The notes under the pieces are model-generated. The model worked only from the letters and a program-made list of their open reading frames with translations, had not been told where the DNA came from and did no database searches. DNA of 29,588 bases from a virus. Of the stretch, positions 7,353 through 14,655 are shown in pieces (within the stretch, counting starts at the first letter, position 1; each line of letters opens with the position of its first letter). A program made the position numbers and the translations under genes. The DNA is taken from the IMG/VR virus record IMGVR_UViG_3300049733_000392, positions 1-29,588 of that record. One strand, written 5' to 3'.

Positions 7353-7369
7353 TAACTGCTATCCTTCTC

Positions 7370-7394
7370 ACTATAGGGCGTGTAGATCTTGCGA
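7370..7394 (-). promoter_or_regulatory. Shared promoter, copy 2
   Basis: Minus-strand TCGCA (7390-7394), 14 nt, TATAGT (7370-7375). It is the only copy whose -10 departs from TATAAT. It lies directly after the stop of the 27-aa gene and transcribes the 96-aa and 92-aa genes. Confidence 0.75.
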
Positions 7395-7396
7395 AC

Positions 7397-7480
7397 TCAC
7401 CAAATCTTGATGGTGATGAGCACAGCCATGACGGCTGTCACGCAATTCGCAAGCGTGTTGAGATTGATGTTGTCCGGCAT
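7397..7480 (-). CDS. 27-aa hydrophobic peptide
   Basis: A very short frame starting MPDNINLNTLANC and continuing into a hydrophobic stretch (about residues 11-24, VTAVMAVLITI) that could span a membrane. It is preceded by AAGGGGGTGAA directly before the ATG, a strong ribosome-binding site, and begins 10 bases after the oxygenase stop. Its stop lies just before promoter copy 2. The combination of ribosome-binding site, hydrophobic core and tight packing supports a real gene, but the length leaves room for chance. Confidence 0.5.
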   Translation of the reverse strand: MPDNINLNTLANCVTAVMAVLITIKIW

Positions 7481-7490
7481 TTCACCCCCT

Positions 7491-8072
7491 TCAGCGGAAA
7501 GAGGGCCCCCACCAACCCATGTTGATGGTCTGCCTGCACCCTGAAGTCACCGTGTGGACCTCATGTAGCATCCAGGCAGGGAACACCACGATCGTTCCTT
7601 GGCTACGAGGAATGTCGTAATATTCGGGCCATGGCAACATACGGAGTAGTCCGCCCTTGTAGGCAGTAGACTCTGACAGAATCGCTACTGCTGTCAGCTT
7701 TCTACTCTGCCCAGGCGTAGAATCCGTATGCATCCTGTAAGCATCTCCAGGCAGATATGTCTGCATGTATGCGCTTACCGAATTGAGTTGGAATTGGAAG
7801 TACTTGTCGTTGATTGCTCGTCCGAAATTCAGAATCGGGATGAGCGAATTCGGCATTACTTCATCTGGTTCCCGCGTTGTCGCATCACACCCAGGAAACT
7901 TGTGCGGCTTGATCTCCGTCATGTCATGGACGATGTGATCGCACTGTTCCTTGGATAAATGCATCTCTCTGTAAACCGCCCAAGGCATCATCGATGGCAT
8001 CATATGTTCTGGTGTTGCATCGTGAGCTTTTCTCAAGCGTGACTCAGTGGGGATTATCGTGTCTTGAAACAT
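7491..8072 (-). CDS. 2-oxoglutarate/Fe(II)-dependent oxygenase
   Basis: Called from ATG 8072 with GAGGAGAGAC upstream; the longer open frame upstream lacks a good site. The 193-aa product ends in the double-stranded beta-helix of prolyl-4-hydroxylase-type enzymes: HTD at 115-117 (iron ligands), GG at 140-141, FPAWMLH with the distal His170, and the SGCR Arg180 expected to bind 2-oxoglutarate. The N-terminal 45 residues are linker-like. Phage members hydroxylate proteins or modify bases; the substrate here cannot be inferred. It lies between the mucin-like secreted protein and a 27-aa peptide, so it belongs to an accessory segment. Confidence 0.85.
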   Translation of the reverse strand: MFQDTIIPTESRLRKAHDATPEHMMPSMMPWAVYREMHLSKEQCDHIVHDMTEIKPHKFPGCDATTREPDEVMPNSLIPILNFGRAINDKYFQFQLNSVSAYMQTYLPGDAYRMHTDSTPGQSRKLTAVAILSESTAYKGGLLRMLPWPEYYDIPRSQGTIVVFPAWMLHEVHTVTSGCRQTINMGWWGPSFR

Positions 8073-8193
8073 GTCTCTCCTCGGTCGAACATGGGTGGCC
8101 TGACAGGGGGGCGGCGCCCTCGCAGACTGTAAGCGCACGCAACCTATCCCGGCGGAATGGGATACGGTCCACGGTACTTAGCACCCACGATTG

Positions 8194-9108
8194 CTACCTG
8201 GTTGGTGGCAGCAATTGTGGCGTTGGTGTATCCGAGGTCGGAGGATTCGCACTGCACAAAGGTGTCGCAGGCGGATATCCAATCTCAGCGGTTTGTGATG
8301 GGTTGATCGAGAGAATCACTGTGACGTTGGGTCTCACCCAGTCCCACTCATCTCCCTCCACCCAGACCCCAGGTGATACTTCTGTCCATCCGGGCCAGTC
8401 CAAAGGCTCTCCACTCGCTGATACCTCCGCACCTGGCCAGAGGACTCGACCACCAAGAGGTAGGTCTGTGTAGACGAAGTCTGGACCCGACGGATTGACG
8501 AACGTGATGCTGCTGACCCTCGTCGCCGACCCGAAGCTTGCGGAATATGAGAGATAGGGGACATCTCCATCACAGACTGGCTCCAGGAAATCCACCGTCA
8601 ACTGTGGTGCTTCCGTCGTTGTCGTCGTGGACGAGCTCTCCGGTACCGAGCTCGAGGTGGGCGGAAGCGAAGAAGACGTGCTCGTTGTGCTCGATTGTTC
8701 TGGCGACGACGTGCTTGTGGACGATGAAGTGGTGCTGGGGGTCGTAGTAGTACTTGTCGTCGTAGGGGTGGTCGACGAGGTGGTCGATGTGGTTGTGGAC
8801 GAACTTGAAGTCGTGGTCGTAGTCGATGTGCTCGTCGTTGTTGTGGTTGTGTCCTCCGTCTTGCATGCTCCCAGGTAGTCCTGTTCATGCCCCGCTCGAG
8901 GCGTTCCGTTCTCGAAGAAATGCCCTGCAGGACCAAAGGCTGCCGGGTATCCGATAGTCAAGGTCTCGTAGTGCGTGGTTCCATCAAGGCCAGCAGCATG
9001 ACAAAGAGTGACTTTCTCCTGCCCATCCGCCGACGCATTGTTGTAGACAACCGCTGCGATTATGCTCACCACAATCGCAAGGATGGCTAGTCGTATCCAA
9101 GTTGCCAT
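8194..9108 (-). CDS. Secreted Ser/Thr-rich mucin-like protein
   Basis: Called from ATG 9108, which has AAAGGAAGCAC upstream. The 304-aa product begins with a signal or anchor segment (about residues 4-22, IRLAILAIVVSIIAAVV). A short Cys/His domain follows (KVTLCHAAG about 31-39, GAC about 79-81), then a stretch of almost pure Ser/Thr with Pro (about 83-170). The C-terminal domain (172 to 290) contains two Cys and patterns such as LPLGGRVLWPGA and DWVRPNVTV. Both terminal domains resemble, from memory, repeats in actinobacterial secreted or LPXTG surface proteins, but no LPXTG motif or C-terminal anchor is present. The long Ser/Thr stretch would be a likely O-glycosylation target. It looks like a host-derived accessory gene; the function is unknown. 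Confidence 0.78.
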   Translation of the reverse strand: MATWIRLAILAIVVSIIAAVVYNNASADGQEKVTLCHAAGLDGTTHYETLTIGYPAAFGPAGHFFENGTPRAGHEQDYLGACKTEDTTTTTTSTSTTTTTSSSSTTTSTTSSTTPTTTSTTTTPSTTSSSTSTSSPEQSSTTSTSSSLPPTSSSVPESSSTTTTTEAPQLTVDFLEPVCDGDVPYLSYSASFGSATRVSSITFVNPSGPDFVYTDLPLGGRVLWPGAEVSASGEPLDWPGWTEVSPGVWVEGDEWDWVRPNVTVILSINPSQTAEIGYPPATPLCSANPPTSDTPTPQLLPPTR

Positions 9109-9129
9109 GTGCTTCCTTTCGTTTTGGGG

Positions 9130-9158
9130 GCTGGGTTCCAGTGACGTAGTCACCCAGC
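9130..9158 (-). other. Stem-loop before the mucin-like gene
   Basis: Minus-strand GCTGGG and CCCAGC flank an inner GTGAC-TAC-GTCAC pair. No T-tract follows, so it is not a clear terminator. It lies between the 52-aa gene stop and the mucin-like gene start. Confidence 0.35.
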
Positions 9159-9174
9159 GAACCAACGTTGGAGA

Positions 9175-9333
9175 TCAGTAGGTCAGGGTCTCGTTGCGGA
9201 TCCCCTCCCCGAGCTGCTCCTTGTCCTCCGTGGTGAGGGCCTTGATGGCGTCCTGCGCCTCCTTGCCCTTGAGCTCGAAGAACTTGGCGATCAAGACCGC
9301 GTTGCTCTGCGTCTTGGTGATCGTGTCCGTCAT
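9175..9333 (-). CDS. Small conserved phage protein (52 aa)
   Basis: A short helical protein (MTDTITKTQSNAVLIAKFFE, then KGKEAQDAIKAL and ending RNETLTY). Its ATG overlaps the stop of the 119-aa gene as ATGA, and GAGGAGATGGA precedes it. The last residues (GIRN-x-TLTY) resemble, from memory, a small family seen in actinophages with no known function. Codon choice is consistent with a real gene (strong G/C at third positions). It is a soluble helical hairpin by appearance. Confidence 0.75.
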   Translation of the reverse strand: MTDTITKTQSNAVLIAKFFELKGKEAQDAIKALTTEDKEQLGEGIRNETLTY

Positions 9334-9689
9334 TCCATCTCCTCGTTGTGTTGGTTGTTGAGGTCATCTGAGTTTCCACCCAGAAACTCAACCCACGTCT
9401 TCACATTGGGTTGCATCTGGATGAACTGCTCCATGAAGACTTTCCTGCTGTAGGCACGAATGTGCCCATCCATCCGGGTCAGAAAGAAACCCGGATAGAC
9501 CTTGAAGATATTAGGGACTAGGTGACGGTCTACCGAAATAAACGGTGTTCCATCCTCCTTCTCCCTAAGCTCTCCAACATAGGTTGCAAGCACGTTCTTG
9601 ACGTACTCAGCCACCTCAGCTATGTTGTCTTCTGTTACCTCGACAGCCTCCACAACGAAAGGCTTCCGCACGAACTCGGTGAATTGCAT
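9330..9689 (-). CDS. Conserved actinophage protein of unknown function (119 aa)
   Basis: Starts at ATG 9689 with AAGGAGTAATC upstream. The N-terminus MQFTEFVRKPFVVEAVEVT is followed by an acidic helix. The central part contains LREKEDGTPFISVDRHLVPN and a YPGFFLTRMDGHIRAYS stretch, then KVFMEQF. The pattern resembles a family common in actinophage genomes; I do not know its function. It has mixed alpha/beta character, no signal peptide and no membrane segment. It follows the RHH gene within two bases and overlaps the 52-aa gene at ATGA, so all are cotranscribed. Confidence 0.78.
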   Translation of the reverse strand: MQFTEFVRKPFVVEAVEVTEDNIAEVAEYVKNVLATYVGELREKEDGTPFISVDRHLVPNIFKVYPGFFLTRMDGHIRAYSRKVFMEQFIQMQPNVKTWVEFLGGNSDDLNNQHNEEME

Positions 9690-9691
9690 GA

Positions 9692-9874
9692 TTACTCCTT
9701 GGTTAGTTTGAGTTCGATCTCTTCAACGGGTGGAAGCTTTGCGATGAATTCCTTCAAGGCTTGGTTTACCAACCAATTCATCGACACATCCAGCTTGTCG
9801 GCGATTTCTTGTAAGAGCTCGTAGTGCTCTTCGCTAGGCCGGAATGCGATATAGCCGGTCTTTTTGCGAGGCAT
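9692..9874 (-). CDS. Ribbon-helix-helix DNA-binding protein (Arc-type)
   Basis: A 60-aa protein: a basic start (MPRKKTGYIAFRPSEEHYE), the expected beta-strand (YIAFRPS), a first helix (EEHYELLQEIADKLDVSMN) and a second helix (NWLVNQALKEFIAKL). The strand-helix-helix order and length match small CopG/Arc-type regulators. A weak ribosome-binding site (GACGAGTAGC) precedes its ATG, which lies one base after the stop of the upstream gene. It is a candidate regulator of promoters in the window, such as those with inverted repeats, but the target is unknown. Confidence 0.78.
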   Translation of the reverse strand: MPRKKTGYIAFRPSEEHYELLQEIADKLDVSMNWLVNQALKEFIAKLPPVEEIELKLTKE

Positions 9875-9875
9875 G

Positions 9876-10172
9876 CTACTCGTCGACCACCGGGGACAAC
9901 TCAGCGATTGCCTTGTTACCCCACATGCACGTCTCTTCTAGGTGAGTCAGCGCAAGGCTCTTGGCCCGACCCTCAGGGAGAATCGAGTCGAGCGCACGAC
10001 CGAGCTCCATGCACTGTTGCCGCCACAACTGATGCGCATGTGCAGCGCTGTCACCGGCCGGCTTGTGGTATCCCATCCGGTGTCGGATTTCCATCGGCCC
10101 GAATGTGGTGTAGTCCCGCATCGTGTCGTATGGTCCGATCGTGTTGTCCTCGAGCTCTTCGTACTCAGCCAT
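9876..10172 (-). CDS. Internal-start Acb2-like short form (98 aa)
   Basis: ATG 10172 lies in frame inside the longer gene, preceded by AGGAGG with an eight-base gap, stronger than the site of the long form. The product is just the Acb2-like domain plus a 30-residue acidic lead (MAEYEELEDNTIG). Family members are usually about this size, so either the long frame is two fused genes or both products are made. Nested same-frame coding would explain the lack of any stop between them. Confidence 0.5.
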   Translation of the reverse strand: MAEYEELEDNTIGPYDTMRDYTTFGPMEIRHRMGYHKPAGDSAAHAHQLWRQQCMELGRALDSILPEGRAKSLALTHLEETCMWGNKAIAELSPVVDE

Positions 10173-10421
10173 GAATGAGACCTCCTCGGTGATCACTACT
10201 GTGGTTTCCTCGATGACTTCTCCCTGGAGAAATCCTCGGATGATGCGAATGGCGCATTCGACTGCGCCTTCGGACTGACTCGGCTCACCAGGCACCTCCT
10301 CCATGATGAACCGAGCCAGTTGAGCGATTTGCATGTCTGCAGGGTCGTGTGGGTTGGTGTCCTCGAACGACCACTCGAACGGTTTGTCCCTCTTCTCGAG
10401 AGGGATATAGTCGTCATTCAT
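9876..10421 (-). CDS. Phage protein with Acb2-like C-terminal domain (long form)
   Basis: The 181-aa frame begins at ATG 10421 (ATG 10433 is an alternative) and overlaps the end of the ssDNA-binding gene. The N-terminal 83 residues contain ARFIMEEVPGEPSQSEGA and an AIRIIRGF helix. The C-terminal part (about 114-176) reads YHKPAGDSAAHAH, then LPEGRAKSLALTHLEE and TCMWGNKAIAEL. This is the pattern of the Acb2 family (T4 Vs.4-like), which sequesters cyclic di- and trinucleotides used in CBASS immunity. A strong ribosome-binding site with in-frame ATG lies at the domain boundary, so a shorter product may also be made. The assignment rests on remembered motif similarity. Confidence 0.6.
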   Translation of the reverse strand: MNDDYIPLEKRDKPFEWSFEDTNPHDPADMQIAQLARFIMEEVPGEPSQSEGAVECAIRIIRGFLQGEVIEETTVVITEEVSFMAEYEELEDNTIGPYDTMRDYTTFGPMEIRHRMGYHKPAGDSAAHAHQLWRQQCMELGRALDSILPEGRAKSLALTHLEETCMWGNKAIAELSPVVDE

Positions 10422-10890
10422 TGTGCAGATCATCTCCCGCCATGGCGTACTTCTTCTCCAGGTCGTCTTCCTCGATGGTGACGAACATCGTCTGGAGATA
10501 CGCCTTGTATCCCGACTTCCCGCCGACTTCCCAGTAGAACGACCGCATGATGAGGTCTGCCACTGCGATTTCGGCGTAGTCGAGCACTTCCACCGTTGAC
10601 TCGTCCAAGACAGTGCGTGCCGTGGACGTGATCATCGTGATCCGAGGTGGGCGAATATCGAATCGCACCGCCACTTGGATGTATGGCGTGTCCTCTTCGC
10701 CCTCTTCCCGAGCTGCCAGGACTCGAACGTTCCAACCGTCTTCGATCATCCGCTCAGCAACCTCGGGGTCGAGAATGACTGCGAAGTTCCTGTGACCCTG
10801 TTGGTTGTATTGTCCCTCCTTCCCGGCGAAATTCTTGAAGATGAGTTGTGCGTTCTCGATCTTGACGGTCATGACTTCGTTACTTGGCAT
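10414..10890 (-). CDS. Probable ssDNA-binding protein
   Basis: A 158-aa protein: IENAQLIFKNFAGKEG (11-26), then RNFAVILDPE and GWNVRVL, then a beta-rich stretch VAVRFDIRPPRITMI and MRSFYWEVGGKSGYKAYL near 114-131. The pattern of short beta strands with conserved aromatic and Gly residues matches OB-fold-like phage ssDNA-binding proteins of Gram-positive phages as I remember them. The acidic tail (EEDDLEKKY ... GDDL) is typical of such proteins. It follows the polymerase fusion directly, which fits a replication role. Confidence 0.6.
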   Translation of the reverse strand: MPSNEVMTVKIENAQLIFKNFAGKEGQYNQQGHRNFAVILDPEVAERMIEDGWNVRVLAAREEGEEDTPYIQVAVRFDIRPPRITMITSTARTVLDESTVEVLDYAEIAVADLIMRSFYWEVGGKSGYKAYLQTMFVTIEEDDLEKKYAMAGDDLHNE

Positions 10891-10893
10891 GGC

Positions 10894-13800
10894 TTACCTT
10901 TCCATGAATTGTTCGTAGGAGCCGAAGTTGTTGATGGCATCGAGTGCTCGTTGCCTGAGGTGTTCGAAATATGCGTAGTCGACATTCAAGACTCCGTTGT
11001 CCTTTCGGAACAGCGCAATCTCTCGAGGTACCCAGTTGTATCCCTTTGTGCCAGCCACGGCATACTGTTTGTCGTCCTTGACTCTCCAGAGTTGACCTCC
11101 TCCATCGAGTACAGGGACAAAGCTGCCAGTGCGTCCGATATGAGTCATGATCGTTCCCTCGCCAGTTGGATTGGCGATTTCGAGATACATGACACCGACA
11201 GTGACGCTTCTGGTCTCACAGAGATCGTCGAACTCAATCTCTTCGTGAGTGAACAGGTTCTTGTAGACGTATGGATGTTGGAATTGCGTCCCAACAGCCG
11301 TCCACTTATCACCCTCTCGAGCAATATAGACAGCGTCGTTGACAAGACAGAACTTGTCATACACGCCCTCAAGCTCGAACTCGTAGCCGTACTCAGCACC
11401 GAACTCGACCACGAAATCGATGATCTCCTGCGTCGCATGAGGGATCTTGATCGAGTCGGTCTTGATGTGAGCTACTGTGAACCCACGATCTTGGACCGCT
11501 TGACGCAGATCGATCATGAATAGAGCGCCTCGTTTGGCAACAATGTTGTCCTTATTACGGTTATCCCGAAATTGGTTCTCAAATCGTGCACTAGTGAGTC
11601 CATAGACGATGTTGATGACGATCTTGAGTGCGTACGATAGAGCCGCAACACTGTCAGGCCGGTCTTCAGCGTCCACCAGATGCTTTTCGAGTTTACCGCC
11701 AAGGAGACTACGGGCATTCTCGTAGTCCTTGCGCTTAATTGCCAAACGTGCGTCTTTGAGGGCTGTGAAGTTGGCTGTGTAGTCTCCGAAGAGATGAAGC
11801 CGTTCGATACTCGTCGGATGCATACTCGCCACATCCAGAACGGTAACTTCCTCGTATATGCCTGGTTCGGCATACACATAACCCCCCTCACCAACGGTTT
11901 CTCCATGGTACGTACTTTCCTTTCCATCAAATCGGTACCCTGGGAATTGCTGGGCGAGATCGGTGTAGATGAACTTGCTCTGTGGGTTCTTGTCTTCACC
12001 GAAAATGATTCGTGCGGTGTGTTGCTGCGTGGTGTGGTTGACAGTGAGGCCCGAAATATCCGCAAGGATCTCTCGAGCCACGAAGTCCTGACGCCTCGAC
12101 TCGAAGACTGCTTCAGTCGAGATGACGTCATTGGCGCAGTACTCGATCACGACAGGCCACTTCTCCACAGGGACAGGCTCATCCCAAGGCAAGTCGAGCT
12201 CCAAGTGATAGATGCCCAACTCGATCTGGAATTTCTTGAGTCCCTGCTTCTTCGAACTGAAGTCGTAAATATCCGTGTAGGAGAGATTGTACGCTTCACC
12301 GAAGAGCGCACTTGACTTGTCGGCGATCAGGTCCTGACTGAGCTTGTACAACTGAGCATTGTCATACCCAAGGTAGCGCCCATAGAGAATGTGGTTGTCG
12401 TAGCGCCGATTGTTGAACCCAACCAACTTGAGGTTGAAGAGGGGCTCAATCTCCTGCGCTGACGGATTTACCATCTTCGCCACAGTTCCACCTGCAGGCT
12501 TCCAGCACACCACGAAGAGGTTCGGATAGACCTCCACATCGAAGAACACCAACGGACTGTCGTCATGTGTTGACGGCGCTGGCATGTCGTTCTTGCCGAC
12601 GAATTTCATCGTCTGCACGACCTTGATGCAGTCACTCGAGTGATGTGAGCTCTTGGCTGCAAACGCCAGAATCTTCGGGCGCATGTCCAAGATGTTGTAG
12701 CTCAGACCAGAGTCGTATGCCTCTTCGAGGATATGATGGATGAAGTCGACTGACGGCTTGGTACCTGGGTGGATCTCCTTGCGGAGATTCCTCTCAACGA
12801 GTTCACGAAGAGCCTTCTCGCTCTTCATGTTTTTCTCTTCAATCACTTTTCGCTCCTTCTTTGGAAGCCCCGAACTGATCTCGGCAATGTCGAGATCGTT
12901 GCATTTCGTGAGCTTTCTACGAAGCGACTGGTCCCCAAGCAGCGTCTTTACTTCGATTCCCACGTCGTAGATGTTGGACAGCTCGTGAACGTCCCCAGTG
13001 TAAATATAATGCAGGTGTACACCAAATCCACTCTGGGAGAGTTCTGTGTATGTTGGAGGCCACTTGGCTGCCTCCATGAGGTTCTGTTCGAGGTCCTTTT
13101 CCCCGTTCTCGTCGACCAAGTCGAAGTCGATTACAATATGGTTCTCAGGAACTTTCACCCAGTGTAACTGGGTTGTATCCAGATCCTCGAGGACCGTGTC
13201 CACTCGATTCCACTTGTATCCAGGGAACCCGCTGTCTTTGGCGTACTGAGCCGGTGCAGATGCGTATCCGTTGTTGAAGACGGAGTCAGTGTGCTCACTG
13301 AAGTCGTGCAGCTCAATAGAATATGGAGGCAGATGAAGTTCTACTGGTCTCATCTTGAACACATCCTTGTAGCCAGAGTACCAGTTACGATGACGCTCTC
13401 CCTCGACCGTTGCTCGTTCTTCTACGTGGTCGAAGTAGTTCTCCAACTCTGAGCGGAATTTGTACATAGGCCAGCGAGGAACACCTGACTCCTCGCAGTA
13501 CTGCTTGTACATCTCCCATGCCTGCTTCAATGACACGCCGTCCTGAGACTTGAAGACGTCGTGACACGATTCGACATAGTTGAAGAAGAAATCCGTCTGG
13601 TACTGCATCTTTGTTGGTGTGTAGTCGCTGTAGTAGTTCTTACCCAGCTTCTCATACACCTCGAGGCAATGATGTGCAATGCCTCCAAGCTCAAACTTGA
13701 CCTTGTTGAGAATATCGTGGTAGCGACCATTCTCGATCAAGCGCCCTGATGGCGTGACATCGATCAAACGTCGGATGACACCAGCTTTGGCGTTACGGAT

Positions 13801-14643
13801 TTTGACAGGCTCGTTCGTTCCGATGAAGAGAAATGCCCTCGGAATGATCGAAACAGGTTTCAGGTACTTCTCGTTGATCGAGATCTCTTCGTGTGCTGTG
13901 ATGGTGTTGAGAAGCGTGTTGTCTTCGATTCTCGACATGTCTCCATCGTGCTGAATCGCCACAAGCGGATTGTGCTTGAATGGTGCAGTAGCAAACGTGT
14001 TGTTGAGTCCTGTCAAATCCTTGGCGTTGAATATGGTCGAGTAGCCATCGAACAAGTCCTCAACAATGTTGAGAATAGTCGACTTACCGCTACCTGGAGG
14101 ACCATAGAAGACCAAGAACTTCTGAATATGCACAGAGTCACCAGAGACGATTGCTCCGATGGCCCATTCGATCTTCTCCCGTTCCTCTTCGTTGTAGAGA
14201 GTCCCTACAAGCTCGTCCCAAGCTTCGTAGCCGCTTGGCTCAAGAGAATATGGCAGACGATGCGTAGCATAGTCAGTCTTCTTGGTCTCCGTGTTTTGGA
14301 AGATAAGATGCCCGTCGAGGTCCCGCCTGTTTTCAGGCAGGCTCTCAATGAACCTCCGCACTCCAACCCACATCTTGGTGTCCCAGTTGCGCAGGTATTT
14401 CACCCACGTGTTGGCACCAGTCTTCTCTCGGTACTCACGATCGAAACGAGCAAGATCTGCATCGACAAGTCTTTGCAGATCATACTCGTCTTTCGACCAC
14501 AAACCCGTCACCTCATCCCAAACCGCCTGGAATGAGCCGTGGTTGACCAAGACATCTGTGATCCGTCTGTCAATGACCCACTCTGGGTATATGACGTGTG
14601 TTCCGTCCTTTTCACGAGCTATGCGGATATCGTAAAAGTCCAA
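10894..14643 (-). CDS. SF3 helicase - AEP primase - family B DNA polymerase fusion
   Basis: A 1249-aa protein with three enzymatic regions. Residues 170-300: D5-type SF3 helicase with Walker A GPPGSGKS (181-188), Walker B-like LVAIQHDGD (227-235) and sensor FIGTNEP (273-279). Residues 490-580: archaeo-eukaryotic primase-like core with IDFDL (Asp506, Asp508), QSGFGVHLHY (His543) and IEVKT (563-567). Residues 698-1240: family B polymerase with exonuclease motifs FDVE (Asp702, Glu704), FNNRRYD (743-749) and YCAND (835-839), then polymerase motif A DVASMHP (from Asp937), motif B from Lys1007 to YG (1014-1015), and motif C KTDS with Asp1063. The fold order is unusual: primases of this type normally precede the helicase. 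Its neighbour is a probable ssDNA-binding protein. This single chain would supply unwinding, priming and synthesis. Confidence 0.82.
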   Translation of the reverse strand: MDFYDIRIAREKDGTHVIYPEWVIDRRITDVLVNHGSFQAVWDEVTGLWSKDEYDLQRLVDADLARFDREYREKTGANTWVKYLRNWDTKMWVGVRRFIESLPENRRDLDGHLIFQNTETKKTDYATHRLPYSLEPSGYEAWDELVGTLYNEEEREKIEWAIGAIVSGDSVHIQKFLVFYGPPGSGKSTILNIVEDLFDGYSTIFNAKDLTGLNNTFATAPFKHNPLVAIQHDGDMSRIEDNTLLNTITAHEEISINEKYLKPVSIIPRAFLFIGTNEPVKIRNAKAGVIRRLIDVTPSGRLIENGRYHDILNKVKFELGGIAHHCLEVYEKLGKNYYSDYTPTKMQYQTDFFFNYVESCHDVFKSQDGVSLKQAWEMYKQYCEESGVPRWPMYKFRSELENYFDHVEERATVEGERHRNWYSGYKDVFKMRPVELHLPPYSIELHDFSEHTDSVFNNGYASAPAQYAKDSGFPGYKWNRVDTVLEDLDTTQLHWVKVPENHIVIDFDLVDENGEKDLEQNLMEAAKWPPTYTELSQSGFGVHLHYIYTGDVHELSNIYDVGIEVKTLLGDQSLRRKLTKCNDLDIAEISSGLPKKERKVIEEKNMKSEKALRELVERNLRKEIHPGTKPSVDFIHHILEEAYDSGLSYNILDMRPKILAFAAKSSHHSSDCIKVVQTMKFVGKNDMPAPSTHDDSPLVFFDVEVYPNLFVVCWKPAGGTVAKMVNPSAQEIEPLFNLKLVGFNNRRYDNHILYGRYLGYDNAQLYKLSQDLIADKSSALFGEAYNLSYTDIYDFSSKKQGLKKFQIELGIYHLELDLPWDEPVPVEKWPVVIEYCANDVISTEAVFESRRQDFVAREILADISGLTVNHTTQQHTARIIFGEDKNPQSKFIYTDLAQQFPGYRFDGKESTYHGETVGEGGYVYAEPGIYEEVTVLDVASMHPTSIERLHLFGDYTANFTALKDARLAIKRKDYENARSLLGGKLEKHLVDAEDRPDSVAALSYALKIVINIVYGLTSARFENQFRDNRNKDNIVAKRGALFMIDLRQAVQDRGFTVAHIKTDSIKIPHATQEIIDFVVEFGAEYGYEFELEGVYDKFCLVNDAVYIAREGDKWTAVGTQFQHPYVYKNLFTHEEIEFDDLCETRSVTVGVMYLEIANPTGEGTIMTHIGRTGSFVPVLDGGGQLWRVKDDKQYAVAGTKGYNWVPREIALFRKDNGVLNVDYAYFEHLRQRALDAINNFGSYEQFMER

Positions 14644-14655
14644 CGGAACCCCCTC

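Noticed and set aside
7368-7380. Plus-strand CTCACTATAGGG resembles the T7 promoter core
   Set aside because: Only the 3' half matches; the same bases form the -10 region of minus-strand promoter copy 2, and nothing credible is encoded downstream on the plus strand.
7304-7525. Plus-strand 73-codon frame across the 7.3-7.5 kb gap
   Set aside because: No ribosome-binding site, no recognisable sequence, and the region is explained by the 27-aa gene, promoter copy 2 and leader hairpins on the minus strand.
8627-8878. Plus-strand frame rich in Val and Asp
   Set aside because: It is the complement of the Ser/Thr-rich stretch of the mucin-like gene.
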